DNA from: Candidatus Fokinia cryptica
GTDB taxonomy: Bacteria > Pseudomonadota > Alphaproteobacteria > Rickettsiales > Midichloriaceae
Assembly (NCBI RefSeq): GCF_034359305.1
Contig: NZ_CP110343.1
Coordinates: 455,823 to 519,822 of the forward strand
DNA length: 64,000 nucleotides
Direction: 5' to 3'
In this document: positions 25,607 through 33,804 of the stretch, in pieces
How the letters are laid out: each line of letters starts with the position of its first letter
Position numbering within the stretch: the first letter of the stretch is position 1
Made by a program: the position numbers and the translations under genes
Notes under the pieces: model-generated
What the model saw: only the letters and a program-made list of their open reading frames with translations
Databases searched by the model: none
Told to the model about the DNA's origin: nothing

Positions 25607-26089
25607 ATGTTAACTAAAACTAGCCCTGAAGGCAATAAAGATTTCCTTAATCACGATGTTATACGTGAAAGTATTCGTAAATCTTGCAATAAAATATTAC
25701 TCTACTCATCTAAAATCTTACAATCTATTCTTCAGAAAGAAGGGGTAGTTTCTCCGAGGGAGTTAGCCCAAAACTATCCACAGATACCTTACTTACCTGG
25801 ATTAGAAAGTGCTGTTAATGAATTGTGCAGTACGCTCAAAGGGCAAGCATATTTTATGCCTGAGTTTTTGCAGTTTGATGAAGGTATAAATGCTGCGATG
25901 TCTTCAATAGCGAGGCCTATTTTTATAGAGGAGGCACAGATAATATTGCAGAGTCAAGGATGTATTGCTCCTAGCAACTCATCTAACTTACAGCATAACC
26001 AACAACAAGCACCTAGCTTAGAGCAAAGTCAGTATACTGTCGCTGGAGATGAAATTCATGATTCAGATAATGATTTATCAGATCTTTGA
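25607..26089 (+). CDS. DSDNDLSDL-family protein, copy 2
   Basis: A 160-aa paralogue of the preceding gene. I start it at ATG 25607 (MLTKTSPEGNKDFL); the frame is open to 25496, but the upstream part is the conserved 5' flank. The N-terminal domain is clearly related to copy 1 yet diverged (DVIRESIRKSCNKILLYSS, KEGVVSPRELAQNYPQI). The C-terminal module is nearly unchanged, with IHDSDNDLSDL at the end. Its 3' flank carries a perfect hairpin and is shared with copies 3 and 4 at 42 kb in inverted orientation. Function unknown. Confidence 0.75.
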   Translation: MLTKTSPEGNKDFLNHDVIRESIRKSCNKILLYSSKILQSILQKEGVVSPRELAQNYPQIPYLPGLESAVNELCSTLKGQAYFMPEFLQFDEGINAAMSSIARPIFIEEAQIILQSQGCIAPSNSSNLQHNQQQAPSLEQSQYTVAGDEIHDSDNDLSDL

Positions 26090-26260
26090 TATCATTAAGT
26101 TTGTAGAATGAGAATTAAAAGCTGTGTATCGTCTTGGACGTAATTTCAACGCTATAATAAATAGAAAATATTTCTACTCTTATGCGTAAGAGTAGAAATA
26201 TTGAGTGTGGTAGTAGCTTATCTTAAAAGAATATCATAGTTAAAATCTAGCTTCATCAGT
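26090..26260. repeat. Left member of a long-range inverted repeat (partner about 42030-42207)
   Basis: The 3' flank of copy 2 matches the reverse complement of the 3' flank of copy 3. Matching blocks are the stretch after the stop (GATATCATTAAGTTTGTAGAATGAGAATT), AACGCTATAATAAATAGAAA, the perfect hairpin, and continuing similarity through GCTTATCTTAAAAGAA. The two flanks face each other across about 16 kb. Together with the gene 3' ends, the inverted homology exceeds 300 bp. Confidence 0.7.
26167..26202. terminator. Perfect 16-bp-stem hairpin after family copy 2
   Basis: AATATTTCTACTCTTA pairs exactly with TAAGAGTAGAAATATT around a TGCG loop. It lies about 80 bp after the stop of copy 2. No T-run follows, so it is not a classical intrinsic terminator. 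It could protect mRNA 3' ends or be a recombination site. The counterpart at 42095-42128 keeps its stem through a G-T pair. Confidence 0.6.
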
Positions 26261-26303
26261 CTTTTTCCAGCCTGCTATAATTTTTACTTAATTATATCTT
26301 TCC

Positions 26304-26551
26304 TCACTTCGTTAGCCAATGATAGATGAGGATAACTATTATGATAGTGAATAAAGCACAACCATTCCCCTTAGCCTCAAGTTCATCGATCTTATCGCAT
26401 TTATACTCAAGTCTATCGAGTTGCCCCGAAAGTTTGTATCTGAATTATAGTATTTATCCGAAAGTTCATCGAACTTATCCCACATATCAATTATTACACT
26501 TAATTTTTGTGAAGTTAAATTACTGCAGTCAGTTAGAATAATTTCATTCAT
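26304..26551 (-). pseudogene. Frameshifted small single-span membrane protein
   Basis: From ATG 26551 one frame reads MNEIILTDCSNLTSQKLSVI, then WDKFDELSDKYYNSDTNFRG. The next frame then continues in the same style as QLDRLEYKCDKIDELEAKG, followed by a membrane segment (CALFTIIIVILIYHW) and stop at 26304. Joined by one frameshift near 26420, they make a coherent protein of about 80 aa with a C-terminal anchor. I do not recognise the family. The break is either gene decay or, less likely, programmed frameshifting. Confidence 0.6.
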
Positions 26552-26648
26552 TTTTAAACTTTTCTATCCCCACTCCTTCAATGATTGCCAAGAGCTAGTG
26601 ATGAGGAAATGACCGAGAAATATTATGAAATTATAATAGCGCTTAAGG

Positions 26649-26796
26649 ATGCTCACTAAACACGTTAACTAAACCTTTTATATGGAAAGATTTTTGATTA
26701 CGCAGAAAGGTTACAATTCTTTAAAAGAGGAACTACAGCGTCTTAAAACAATAGATAGAACTTCTATAGTGGCAGCTATTTCAGAAGCTAGATCTC
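26649..26796 (+). pseudogene. greA: Truncated duplicate of the greA 5' end
   Basis: These 148 bp equal 27640-27787 (leader plus first 38 codons of intact greA) with a single difference that I can see (AAAAGAGG against AAAGGAGG). The copy keeps the start ATG at 26682 and encodes MERFLITQKGYNSLKEELQR and onward to EARS. Homology then stops abruptly at 26796 and the frame continues into unrelated sequence. It cannot make functional GreA, since the rest of the coiled coil and the C-terminal FKBP-like domain are missing. Confidence 0.93.
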
Positions 26797-26853
26797 CTAT
26801 CCGAAAGTTCTTTTTTCTACTTTACTCTCAATGCAATTTTTTACAGCGTTATT

Positions 26854-27054
26854 TCAAAAATCCGAAATCATTTGAAAATCCGAAAAATCTAATGAAACAT
26901 CCAGCTGGTTGCCAAAGATCAAGTCTGCATAATCGACATTTAACAACTCTCCAAAATCAATAGCCGCAGCAAAATCGATGTATTCCTGCTTAAGCCATTC
27001 TGAAACTACATCGAGCGTATACTCCTGCAGAAGCTTTAGATTTGATAAATCCAT
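26854..27054 (-). CDS. Small acidic hypothetical protein
   Basis: A 66-codon frame from ATG 27054 (MDLSNLKLLQEYTLDVVSEW...) with credible amino-acid make-up: acidic, helical, no membrane segment. It lies in a zone of pseudogenes, antisense to the truncated greA copy, and its 3' end runs into short repeated GAAAATCCGAAA motifs. It may be a real small gene or the 5' part of a broken one. Not recognised. Confidence 0.35.
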   Translation of the reverse strand: MDLSNLKLLQEYTLDVVSEWLKQEYIDFAAAIDFGELLNVDYADLIFGNQLDVSLDFSDFQMISDF

Positions 27055-27257
27055 ATTAATTATTAATTAATTACCATGTCAACATTATTAGCACAAATCG
27101 TTCAACAGTTCCATTTATTTTTTTAAGCAAGTAATCAAATGAATATTTTATGAATAATATAGCTAGATGTGAGTTAGAATTTTAGAACTAGCTTAAAAAA
27201 ATTCTATCATATTCGTACTTACATTAAACAAATTTCATTTATGTTTTGAAATATGGT

Positions 27258-27360
27258 TATATTCGCTTTAGTCCACTACTTTTAATGTTACTAATGTATC
27301 GAAATTCCACTCCTATACTCCGCTTCTAAATGTAATTGTAGGCCAAATATAAGAGGCGAT
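27258..27360 (+). pseudogene. glmS: Vestige of the glmS 3' region
   Basis: 27275-27360 aligns with 24558-24640 of intact glmS. One frame reads YTPLLNVIVGQI and stop, against STPLLNIIIGQM in GlmS. The DNA similarity starts a little earlier (about 27258) and carries small indels. The segment lies about 300 bp before intact greA. The rest of the spacer, 27361-27639, holds no feature I can support. Confidence 0.8.
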
Positions 27361-27672
27361 AATTGTCAAGATTTATGAAAATAGCTGGATTATTATTTCT
27401 TTTATCAGCTAGTAGACATAAAAAATTTTTAAGAAATGCAGTTCATTTATCGTACTACATTGCTTTCCAAGTTGTTATGAAGATAATGATGCGATACTGC
27501 GGAGTTTATAGTCACAAAAAAAACAATATTTCCAGAATTTTATAATTAAGTTTTTTTATATATGCTGAATCACTGATATTTAGCCATATGATAAAATATT
27601 GATCATATAGCGTTTAAGGTATAGTATTATGAATTATATATGCTCACTAAACACGTTAACTAAACCTTTTAT

Positions 27673-28140
27673 ATGGAAAGATTTTTGATTACGCAGAAAG
27701 GTTACAATTCTTTAAAGGAGGAACTACAGCGTCTTAAAACAATAGATAGAACTTCTATAGTGGCAGCTATTTCAGAAGCTAGATCTCATGGCGATCTTTC
27801 TGAAAATGCAGAATATCATGCAGCTATCGAAAAGCAGAGCATGATAGAGAGTAAAATAGCCGATCTAGAGAATAAGTTTAACCGTGCTGAAGTTATAATA
27901 CCAAATTCAGATACCGATATTATAAGATTCGGAGCGACAGTGGAGCTTGAAAGTGAGGATGAACCAAAAGTAAAGATGAAGTATACTATTGCTGGTAATT
28001 ATGAAGCAGATCCTGAGAAAGGTATGATATCTGTTTATTCACCAGTAGGTAGATCTATGATAGGTAGAGCAGTTGGAGATGATATTGTAATAAATGAACG
28101 TGTATATATTGTTACTAGTGTTTTATATTCTACCGAGTGA
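27673..28140 (+). CDS. greA: Transcription elongation factor GreA
   Basis: A 155-aa GreA, which rescues backtracked RNA polymerase by stimulating transcript cleavage. The N-terminal coiled coil bears the acidic tip motif GDLSENAEYHAA (about 40-51). The C-terminal domain contains FGATVELE, GMISVYSPVGRSMIGRAVGD and ends VTSVLYSTE. The length is standard. Its first 38 codons and leader are duplicated at 26649-26796. Its 3' end overlaps the convergent 28130-30568 gene by 11 bp. Confidence 0.97.
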   Translation: MERFLITQKGYNSLKEELQRLKTIDRTSIVAAISEARSHGDLSENAEYHAAIEKQSMIESKIADLENKFNRAEVIIPNSDTDIIRFGATVELESEDEPKVKMKYTIAGNYEADPEKGMISVYSPVGRSMIGRAVGDDIVINERVYIVTSVLYSTE

Positions 28141-30568
28141 GTGAAGGAGAAGATGGGGGTGGATTAATAACGCCCTTTCCTTCAGATTGTGCTATTGACT
28201 GATTCTGTTGCTTTATATTGAACTTACGAACTTTGTAGTTTTTTATTTTATTATAAGTAAGCGTAGCAAGTGCAACCGTACCTACAGTAATAGCAGTTAT
28301 TTTTGTAAATGCAGCTGCAGCTATCATTACAGCGGTTGCTGCAACTGCTTTTGTTGCAATTTTTCGTGTTGCACTATCGAAAACTTTTTCAGGATTTTCT
28401 TTTCCTTCTAATAATTTATCGTGCATTTTGCTCTCTGTTGCTTTTTCTACTATTTCTTTACTAACCGCTGTAATAGCAAGTAGCTTTCCTGTTGCATTTA
28501 CATTTCCGCCTAATGATTCTTGTGCAAGAGATGAGACAGCACAGTATAATGCAAATTTTGCCATATATTTTCCAATGTTATTAGATACTTCATCTGCTAT
28601 AGCAGCTACTACAATTGCTTTTTCTCTTTCTCCTATCTCTTTAGACTGGTATTTTGCCTGATATGCTTTCACCGTTAATCCAGTAAGTAAAGCAGTTGCT
28701 TTTCCTAATCCTCCAATATTAAACTTATCGAAAACTTCATTAATTGTTGCAACTGTTGCTGCAGTTTCTACTGTCTGAGAAGTTTTTGTACCATAATCGT
28801 AAAATTTCACTAATTTTTTTCTTTTTTCTAAATCTTTATACTCTACAACGACACTTTTATCCTTTATAGCACTTTTTATCCTTTTATCTAATTTTAATGC
28901 TATGGTATCTTGATCTTCTAATGATATAGTAGCTTTTTTATTAATGGTAGGTGCTATTATCCCCATCCCCATATCAGTATTATTTATTACTATTTTATTT
29001 TTTATTTTATTACTGTCATCAATTTTTATAAGTTGCATATTAGAGTCTTTTACTTGAAGAGTATTAAAACGACATTTCTCGAATTCTCCACATTGTAGCT
29101 TAGAGTCTTTTACTTCGAAATTATCAGCCTTTATAGACGTAAATGATGAGTTTGGCATTAATGAACCTGAAAGCTTTATATCTTTAGCATTAACATTATT
29201 CAACTTAATTGGTAGCTTAGAGTCTTTAAATTCAATTTCATTGCAAGAACAATCAGAAAAACGCAATTGCCCACCTTCTTTAGGTAATTTGCTAAAGAAT
29301 TCTTTTGTAAGTGAGTTAATTGCTTCCATTTTCTGTTCTTCAATAGATAGATAAAGCCCATCTTCATTTGGCTCTAAAAATATATCACCGTTACTATCTG
29401 TAGTATTTCGAAGTTTAACAATATCATCTGCTTTCTGAGCTATATTATCTTCTATGCATTTTTTTACTTCATAGTCCATTGTATTTTTACATCCAATAAA
29501 TTTCATAGTTCCGATTTTATCTGTGATTTTAGTATCATCTAAGAATACGCAATTTTCAAATACAGTTTCTTTATTACCTTCTTTAGCAGAATTTAGTATC
29601 TTTGAATTAATAAATACACAGTTCTTATAAGTTTTGCCTATTTCGATTTCGTTTTGGATTGAATACTGAGTTTTTGGCTCAATCTCTAATTTTTCTTTTT
29701 CTACATATTTTAATTGTGTTTCTCTTATATCGTTTTTGGCAATAACAAGTTCCGTTTTTGCGGCATTGTATTTCTGCATTGTTTGCCACACCTTTTCTGC
29801 TACTTCATCTGATATATTAGGACTATTCATAAATTTTTGCGCACCCGATAATACATTCATTTCTTCTGAAGACATATCTTTTTCTACAATTTTCGCAAAA
29901 TTAGGAATGGTAGGTTTTTTATTGTTTCGTGAATTCATTGTCGTCCATAATTCTTCGAGATAATTTGCAACATTTGCATTTTTTTCTTTTATTGTTTCCT
30001 GATGCATTTTTTGTAAATTGTTGTCAAACACCCAATCTGGAGAAGATTTTTGTTTTGCGTCGAATATTGTAGTAGAGAAAAGGTCTTCCTTTGGAATTTT
30101 AGTGTTTTTTGTAAAGATATTTACCCTTAAATTCGTCACTGCTTTTGCCGCATCTGTTACTTTTCCTATTAATCCACCGAGAAAACCTTTATCATCTTGT
30201 TTTTCAGTAATATTATTCCGTGCAATTTGTAATGAGGGAGGAAAATTTTCCTTTTCGTTAATGATAAAAAGATTATTTGTATTACGTGATGAATCTATTA
30301 TAGCTCCAGAAAAATCAGAATCTGGAAAAGCACAGTTAGTGAGGCTAGAGTTTTGGAAATGTGTTCCATTAAATTTGCAATTTTCAAATATAGAAGCAGC
30401 GCAATTGAGGTTTTTGATAGTACAACCAGAAAAATCTATATCACTTAATAATACTTCTTGTATCTGCTTTTTGCTAAATTTTTCGAAATCTAACTCTTTC
30501 TCTCCATTCTTAAGTGCATTCTCTATGAGGATCTGCATCTCACTTTTTTTAATATCTTTTTTTTGCAT
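28130..30568 (-). CDS. Large pentapeptide-repeat-like protein with hydrophobic C-terminus
   Basis: An 812-aa protein that I cannot place in a named family. Three stretches show pentapeptide-like spacing of Phe/Leu with Cys/Asn/Ser: about 40-95 (DFSGCTIKNL, FENCKFNGTHFQNSSLTNC), about 310-370 (KNCVFINSKILNS, TVFENCVFLDD) and about 440-540 (FSDCSCNEIEFKDSKL, FEKCRFNTLQVKDSN). The middle is charged and helical. The last 200 residues hold Ala-rich hydrophobic segments near 625-650, 660-690 and 735-770, then a basic tail ending NPPPSSPSLTR. No signal peptide. Large repeat proteins of this kind in intracellular bacteria are often host-directed; that is inference here. Confidence 0.65.
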   Translation of the reverse strand: MQKKDIKKSEMQILIENALKNGEKELDFEKFSKKQIQEVLLSDIDFSGCTIKNLNCAASIFENCKFNGTHFQNSSLTNCAFPDSDFSGAIIDSSRNTNNLFIINEKENFPPSLQIARNNITEKQDDKGFLGGLIGKVTDAAKAVTNLRVNIFTKNTKIPKEDLFSTTIFDAKQKSSPDWVFDNNLQKMHQETIKEKNANVANYLEELWTTMNSRNNKKPTIPNFAKIVEKDMSSEEMNVLSGAQKFMNSPNISDEVAEKVWQTMQKYNAAKTELVIAKNDIRETQLKYVEKEKLEIEPKTQYSIQNEIEIGKTYKNCVFINSKILNSAKEGNKETVFENCVFLDDTKITDKIGTMKFIGCKNTMDYEVKKCIEDNIAQKADDIVKLRNTTDSNGDIFLEPNEDGLYLSIEEQKMEAINSLTKEFFSKLPKEGGQLRFSDCSCNEIEFKDSKLPIKLNNVNAKDIKLSGSLMPNSSFTSIKADNFEVKDSKLQCGEFEKCRFNTLQVKDSNMQLIKIDDSNKIKNKIVINNTDMGMGIIAPTINKKATISLEDQDTIALKLDKRIKSAIKDKSVVVEYKDLEKRKKLVKFYDYGTKTSQTVETAATVATINEVFDKFNIGGLGKATALLTGLTVKAYQAKYQSKEIGEREKAIVVAAIADEVSNNIGKYMAKFALYCAVSSLAQESLGGNVNATGKLLAITAVSKEIVEKATESKMHDKLLEGKENPEKVFDSATRKIATKAVAATAVMIAAAAFTKITAITVGTVALATLTYNKIKNYKVRKFNIKQQNQSIAQSEGKGVINPPPSSPSLTR

Positions 30569-30933
30569 CAGAGCGTATTAATATCAATTAAATTATATCA
30601 ATTATATTAAATTACAACTAAACTGTAAAGTCATAATTAATTTACATTTTATATTGTATCAAAAAAGTGTGATTCGATAAATATTCCTATAAATCTATTT
30701 ATATATGCTTTAATTACTTTAATTTTAGAGGGAAAAATTCTAAAAAAAGATAATAACGCAAGAAGTCTTTAGTAGATTTTCTATAAATATGTGAGTTCTA
30801 TTGAACGCATTTGGAATAGAAGATAAAATGTGATGGATACGTAAGATATCAAGAAGAAATATAATATGAATTTTTAACGAGCAACATCCTATCATACTTA
30901 CTACTCTACAGCATAATAAAAAACTTCCTTCAG
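30569..30933. other. Gene-free spacer of 365 bp
   Basis: Very A+T-rich sequence between two minus-strand genes. It should contain the promoter of the 812-aa protein, but I see no outstanding -35/-10 pair, hairpin or coding remnant. Confidence 0.5.
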
Positions 30934-31362
30934 CTATATTTTTATGTGAGGATTACGGATATTTAGTTTTTTACGAGCGAACTCTTCTACTTCTGGTATG
31001 TCATCTAATACCCAACCATTCATGAGTAACCTTGTAATATGTTGCTTATTATATAGGAATGACATAATCAAATTGGAGAAATACCATAAAGAAATAAAAG
31101 AGAGAAATTTTCCAAAGTCATCTTTTATCAGAGCACATGGTGTAAAAAGTAATAATGAGCCGATAAATAAGCTAAATCGCTCTCCTCGAATTAGCGGCAC
31201 AAGCCATGCAAAATAAAAGTACCTCCAACACCAACCAACTCTAGCAATCTCCAGAGCTCCGCTTTCCTCATGTCTGATATTTATAGGTTTTTGTCTAAAA
31301 AGGAAAATACCGAGCAACATAGGAATTGCTATAACGAAAAGAAATACTCTAGTATTACTCAC
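30934..31362 (-). CDS. Small membrane protein, possibly DUF2628-like
   Basis: A 142-aa protein with an N-terminal membrane segment (residues 5-22, VFLFVIAIPMLLGIFLF). A central hydrophobic region follows (about 46-105, WCWRYFYFAWLVPLI, FIGSLLLFTPC, FLSFISLWYFSNLIM), then a soluble tail with ITRLLMNGWVLDDIPEVEEFARKKL. Aromatic-rich helices followed by a Gly-Trp near the end recall DUF2628 proteins, but I hold this loosely. It lies 29 bp downstream of rpsE on the same strand, so it is probably co-transcribed. Confidence 0.6.
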   Translation of the reverse strand: MSNTRVFLFVIAIPMLLGIFLFRQKPINIRHEESGALEIARVGWCWRYFYFAWLVPLIRGERFSLFIGSLLLFTPCALIKDDFGKFLSFISLWYFSNLIMSFLYNKQHITRLLMNGWVLDDIPEVEEFARKKLNIRNPHIKI

Positions 31363-31391
31363 AACAGATATAACAAAAATACTGTGTCAAA

Positions 31392-31979
31392 CTATTCAGA
31401 TGCCTTTGTGTCGGTTACTTCAGAAGCATTGTTATCATTTTCTTCTTGAGGGAGTTTGCCATAATCCGTTCTATTTCTAAAGATATAGGAAGCAGGTATT
31501 CCTCTTGCCATTGCAATCGCTCTTGGTGATCTGCTCTGCAACAGAGCTTTCTTTGCCGCTGACAATACGGTGAATGGATTAGTGCTACCTATGCATTTTG
31601 ACACCACATCCTTCACTCCTAAAACTTCAAGAAAAGCACGCAAAGATGGGCCTGCTATCACGCCAGCACCATGTTGTGCTGGTCTCATTAACACCTTAGT
31701 AGCACCGCTTTTAGATTCTACGATATGATGCAATGTTCTACCATCTCTGAGATGAATTCTAACCATATTGCTACGTGCAGAATGAGCTGCCTTAGCTTTA
31801 GCATCGGAAACTTCATTAGCCTTTCCCAAACCAATTCCTACACTCCCTCTCCTATCTCCAACAACAACCAGTGCGCGAAAGGAAAAACGTCGTCCTCCCT
31901 TTACAACCTTTACAACTCTACTAACGGATACTACTTCTTCTTGCAAAGTATCATGTCTCTGAGATTTAGCTTGCTTCAT
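31392..31979 (-). CDS. rpsE: 30S ribosomal protein uS5
   Basis: A 195-aa uS5. The N-terminal RNA-binding domain has VKVVKGGRRFSFRALVVVGD and GSVGIGLGKANEV. The C-terminal domain has RPAQHGAGVIAGPSLRAFLEVLG and STNPFTVLSAAKKAL. A nonconserved acidic tail follows GKLPQEE. uS5 at the decoding side affects fidelity and helicase action at the mRNA entry. The gene is isolated: the usual spc-operon neighbours (rpsH, rplF, rplR upstream; rpmD, rplO, secY downstream) are absent. proS is divergent upstream. Confidence 0.97.
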   Translation of the reverse strand: MKQAKSQRHDTLQEEVVSVSRVVKVVKGGRRFSFRALVVVGDRRGSVGIGLGKANEVSDAKAKAAHSARSNMVRIHLRDGRTLHHIVESKSGATKVLMRPAQHGAGVIAGPSLRAFLEVLGVKDVVSKCIGSTNPFTVLSAAKKALLQSRSPRAIAMARGIPASYIFRNRTDYGKLPQEENDNNASEVTDTKASE

Positions 31980-32190
31980 TGTGCTAACCTATATGATTTT
32001 TTTACGTGTACTATGAGGTGGAGTATAAAGGAAAATACAATTTATTCAACAGGTAGTATGAAGTAACTATCGCTATTTTACTAACTAAGAAAAAAATTTT
32101 ACGCATGGTAAAAAGAGATTTGCTTATATCGAATTGACAATCGTACATTTCCTATATACTGCTTTTGTAAGAAAAAGATTATAGAAGCGT

Positions 32191-33699
32191 ATGTCATTAT
32201 CAAGCAAAAATGCAATCAGTCCTACCAGAGCTGAAGATTATTCACAATGGTATCAAGAAGTCGTTAAAATGGCTGATTTAGCTGAAAATTCACCAGTAAG
32301 GGGATGTATGATTATAAAGCCATGGGGATATGCTATATGGGAAAATATACAAAAGGAACTCGATAAAAGGATAAAAGAAACTGGTCACCAAAATTTCTAT
32401 TTTCCTATGTTTATTCCGCTAAGCTATATGGCTAGAGAAGCTGAGCATATAGATGGGTTTGCAAAGGAGTGTGCGATCGTTACACATCATAGATTGGAGG
32501 TAGATTCTCAAAATAAGTTAGTACCAAGTGGTGAGTTAGAAGAGCCATTAGTAGTGAGACCTACATCTGAAGTTGTAATAGGTGAAGCTTTTGCAAGATG
32601 GATTAATTCATATAGAGATTTACCAATACTTGGTAATCAGTGGGCTAATATAGTCAGATGGGAAATGCGTCCTCGGATATTTCTTCGAACGAGTGAATTT
32701 TTATGGCAAGAAGGACATACAGCACATGCCACTGCTGTAGAGGCAATGGAGGAAACGAGTAAAATGTTAGATGTTTATAAAGTATTTGTTGAAGAATTTT
32801 TAGCAATGTCAGTAATAGTCGGAGAGAAGACGGAAGGAGAAAAATTTCCCGGCGCCGAGAATACGTATTGTATAGAAGCAATGATGCAAGATAAAAAAGC
32901 ACTACAAGCAGGTACATCTCATTTTCTGGGACAGACTTTTTCGAAGGCATTCAAAATTAAATTTTTATCATCCTCCGGAAGAGAAGAATTCGCTTGGACA
33001 ACTTCTTGGGGTGTATCCACAAGGCTAATCGGTGGTCTTATAATGTCGCATAGTGACGATGATGGTTTAGTGTTGCCTCCTAAAATAGCCCCACTTCACA
33101 TAGTTATCATTCCAATCGTTCATAATGAGGAACATAGAAGTAATATTATGCAATATTGTGAATCTGTTATGCTTGAGTTAAAAGAAACTAAATTCTGTAA
33201 CGAATCAATTAAAATACTCATTGATACTTCAGTGAAAAGTACTGGTAATAAGATTTGGAGTTGGATAAAGAAAGGCGTACCAATCAGGTTAGAAATTGGA
33301 GAAAAAGAGCTCATAAATCAAAGTCTATGTGTTGGAAAGAGAGATAATTCCCCTTCTCACAAAATAATTTTTAATAAGGCAGAATTTTTAGAAAAGGTCA
33401 TTAATATTTTGTCAGAAATGCAGAATAGCATGTTATGTAAAACTCGAGAGTTTACCGATCAAAACACGATCTTTGTAAATTCAAAAAGTGAATTTTTAGA
33501 GATGCTTGATAACGAAAAAAATGATGTTGGTTTTATCAAAGCCTTTTGGAAAGAGGATAAAGATACGGAAAAAATGCTAAAGGAAAAGTATCATATTACC
33601 CCGCGCTGCATGCCATTAGAGGAAAAAGTTAAAAAAGGAAGATGTATTTTTAGTGGTGTAGAAGATGGAATGTTAACGCTCTTTGGTAGAGCGTATTGA
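32191..33699 (+). CDS. proS: Prolyl-tRNA synthetase, archaeal/eukaryotic type
   Basis: A 502-aa class II synthetase charging tRNA-Pro. The sequence follows the archaeal/eukaryotic-type enzyme along its length: DYSQWYQEVVKMADLAENSP, GCMIIKPWGYAIWENI, TGHQNFYFPMFIP, EPLVVRPTSE, RWEMRPRIFLRTSEFLWQEG, GHTAHAT, IEAMMQDKKALQAGTSHFLG and WGVSTRLIGGLIM. The anticodon domain follows, and the chain ends in the typical FGRAY with terminal Tyr. The editing insertion of the long bacterial type is absent. Most Rickettsiales carry the bacterial-type enzyme, so horizontal acquisition is likely. The usual Cys zinc cluster of the C-terminal domain is largely lost. Confidence 0.95.
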   Translation: MSLSSKNAISPTRAEDYSQWYQEVVKMADLAENSPVRGCMIIKPWGYAIWENIQKELDKRIKETGHQNFYFPMFIPLSYMAREAEHIDGFAKECAIVTHHRLEVDSQNKLVPSGELEEPLVVRPTSEVVIGEAFARWINSYRDLPILGNQWANIVRWEMRPRIFLRTSEFLWQEGHTAHATAVEAMEETSKMLDVYKVFVEEFLAMSVIVGEKTEGEKFPGAENTYCIEAMMQDKKALQAGTSHFLGQTFSKAFKIKFLSSSGREEFAWTTSWGVSTRLIGGLIMSHSDDDGLVLPPKIAPLHIVIIPIVHNEEHRSNIMQYCESVMLELKETKFCNESIKILIDTSVKSTGNKIWSWIKKGVPIRLEIGEKELINQSLCVGKRDNSPSHKIIFNKAEFLEKVINILSEMQNSMLCKTREFTDQNTIFVNSKSEFLEMLDNEKNDVGFIKAFWKEDKDTEKMLKEKYHITPRCMPLEEKVKKGRCIFSGVEDGMLTLFGRAY

Positions 33700-33804
33700 T
33701 TCGCATAATAATTTATGAAATATTGTTCTTGTTCATGTATGGAAAATACCAAGTCGTACTATGTACTTGAAAGTGTAGCAATATGTTCATATACGTGAGA
33801 TGAT

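Noticed and set aside
27363-27545. 60-codon plus-strand frame after the glmS vestige
   Set aside because: TTG start inside decayed sequence, atypical composition, no ribosome-binding site; treated as chance.
30018-30581. 187-codon plus-strand frame opposite the 812-aa gene
   Set aside because: Shadow of the minus-strand coding sequence; Ser/Phe-rich composition typical of antisense frames, and the minus-strand protein has coherent repeats.
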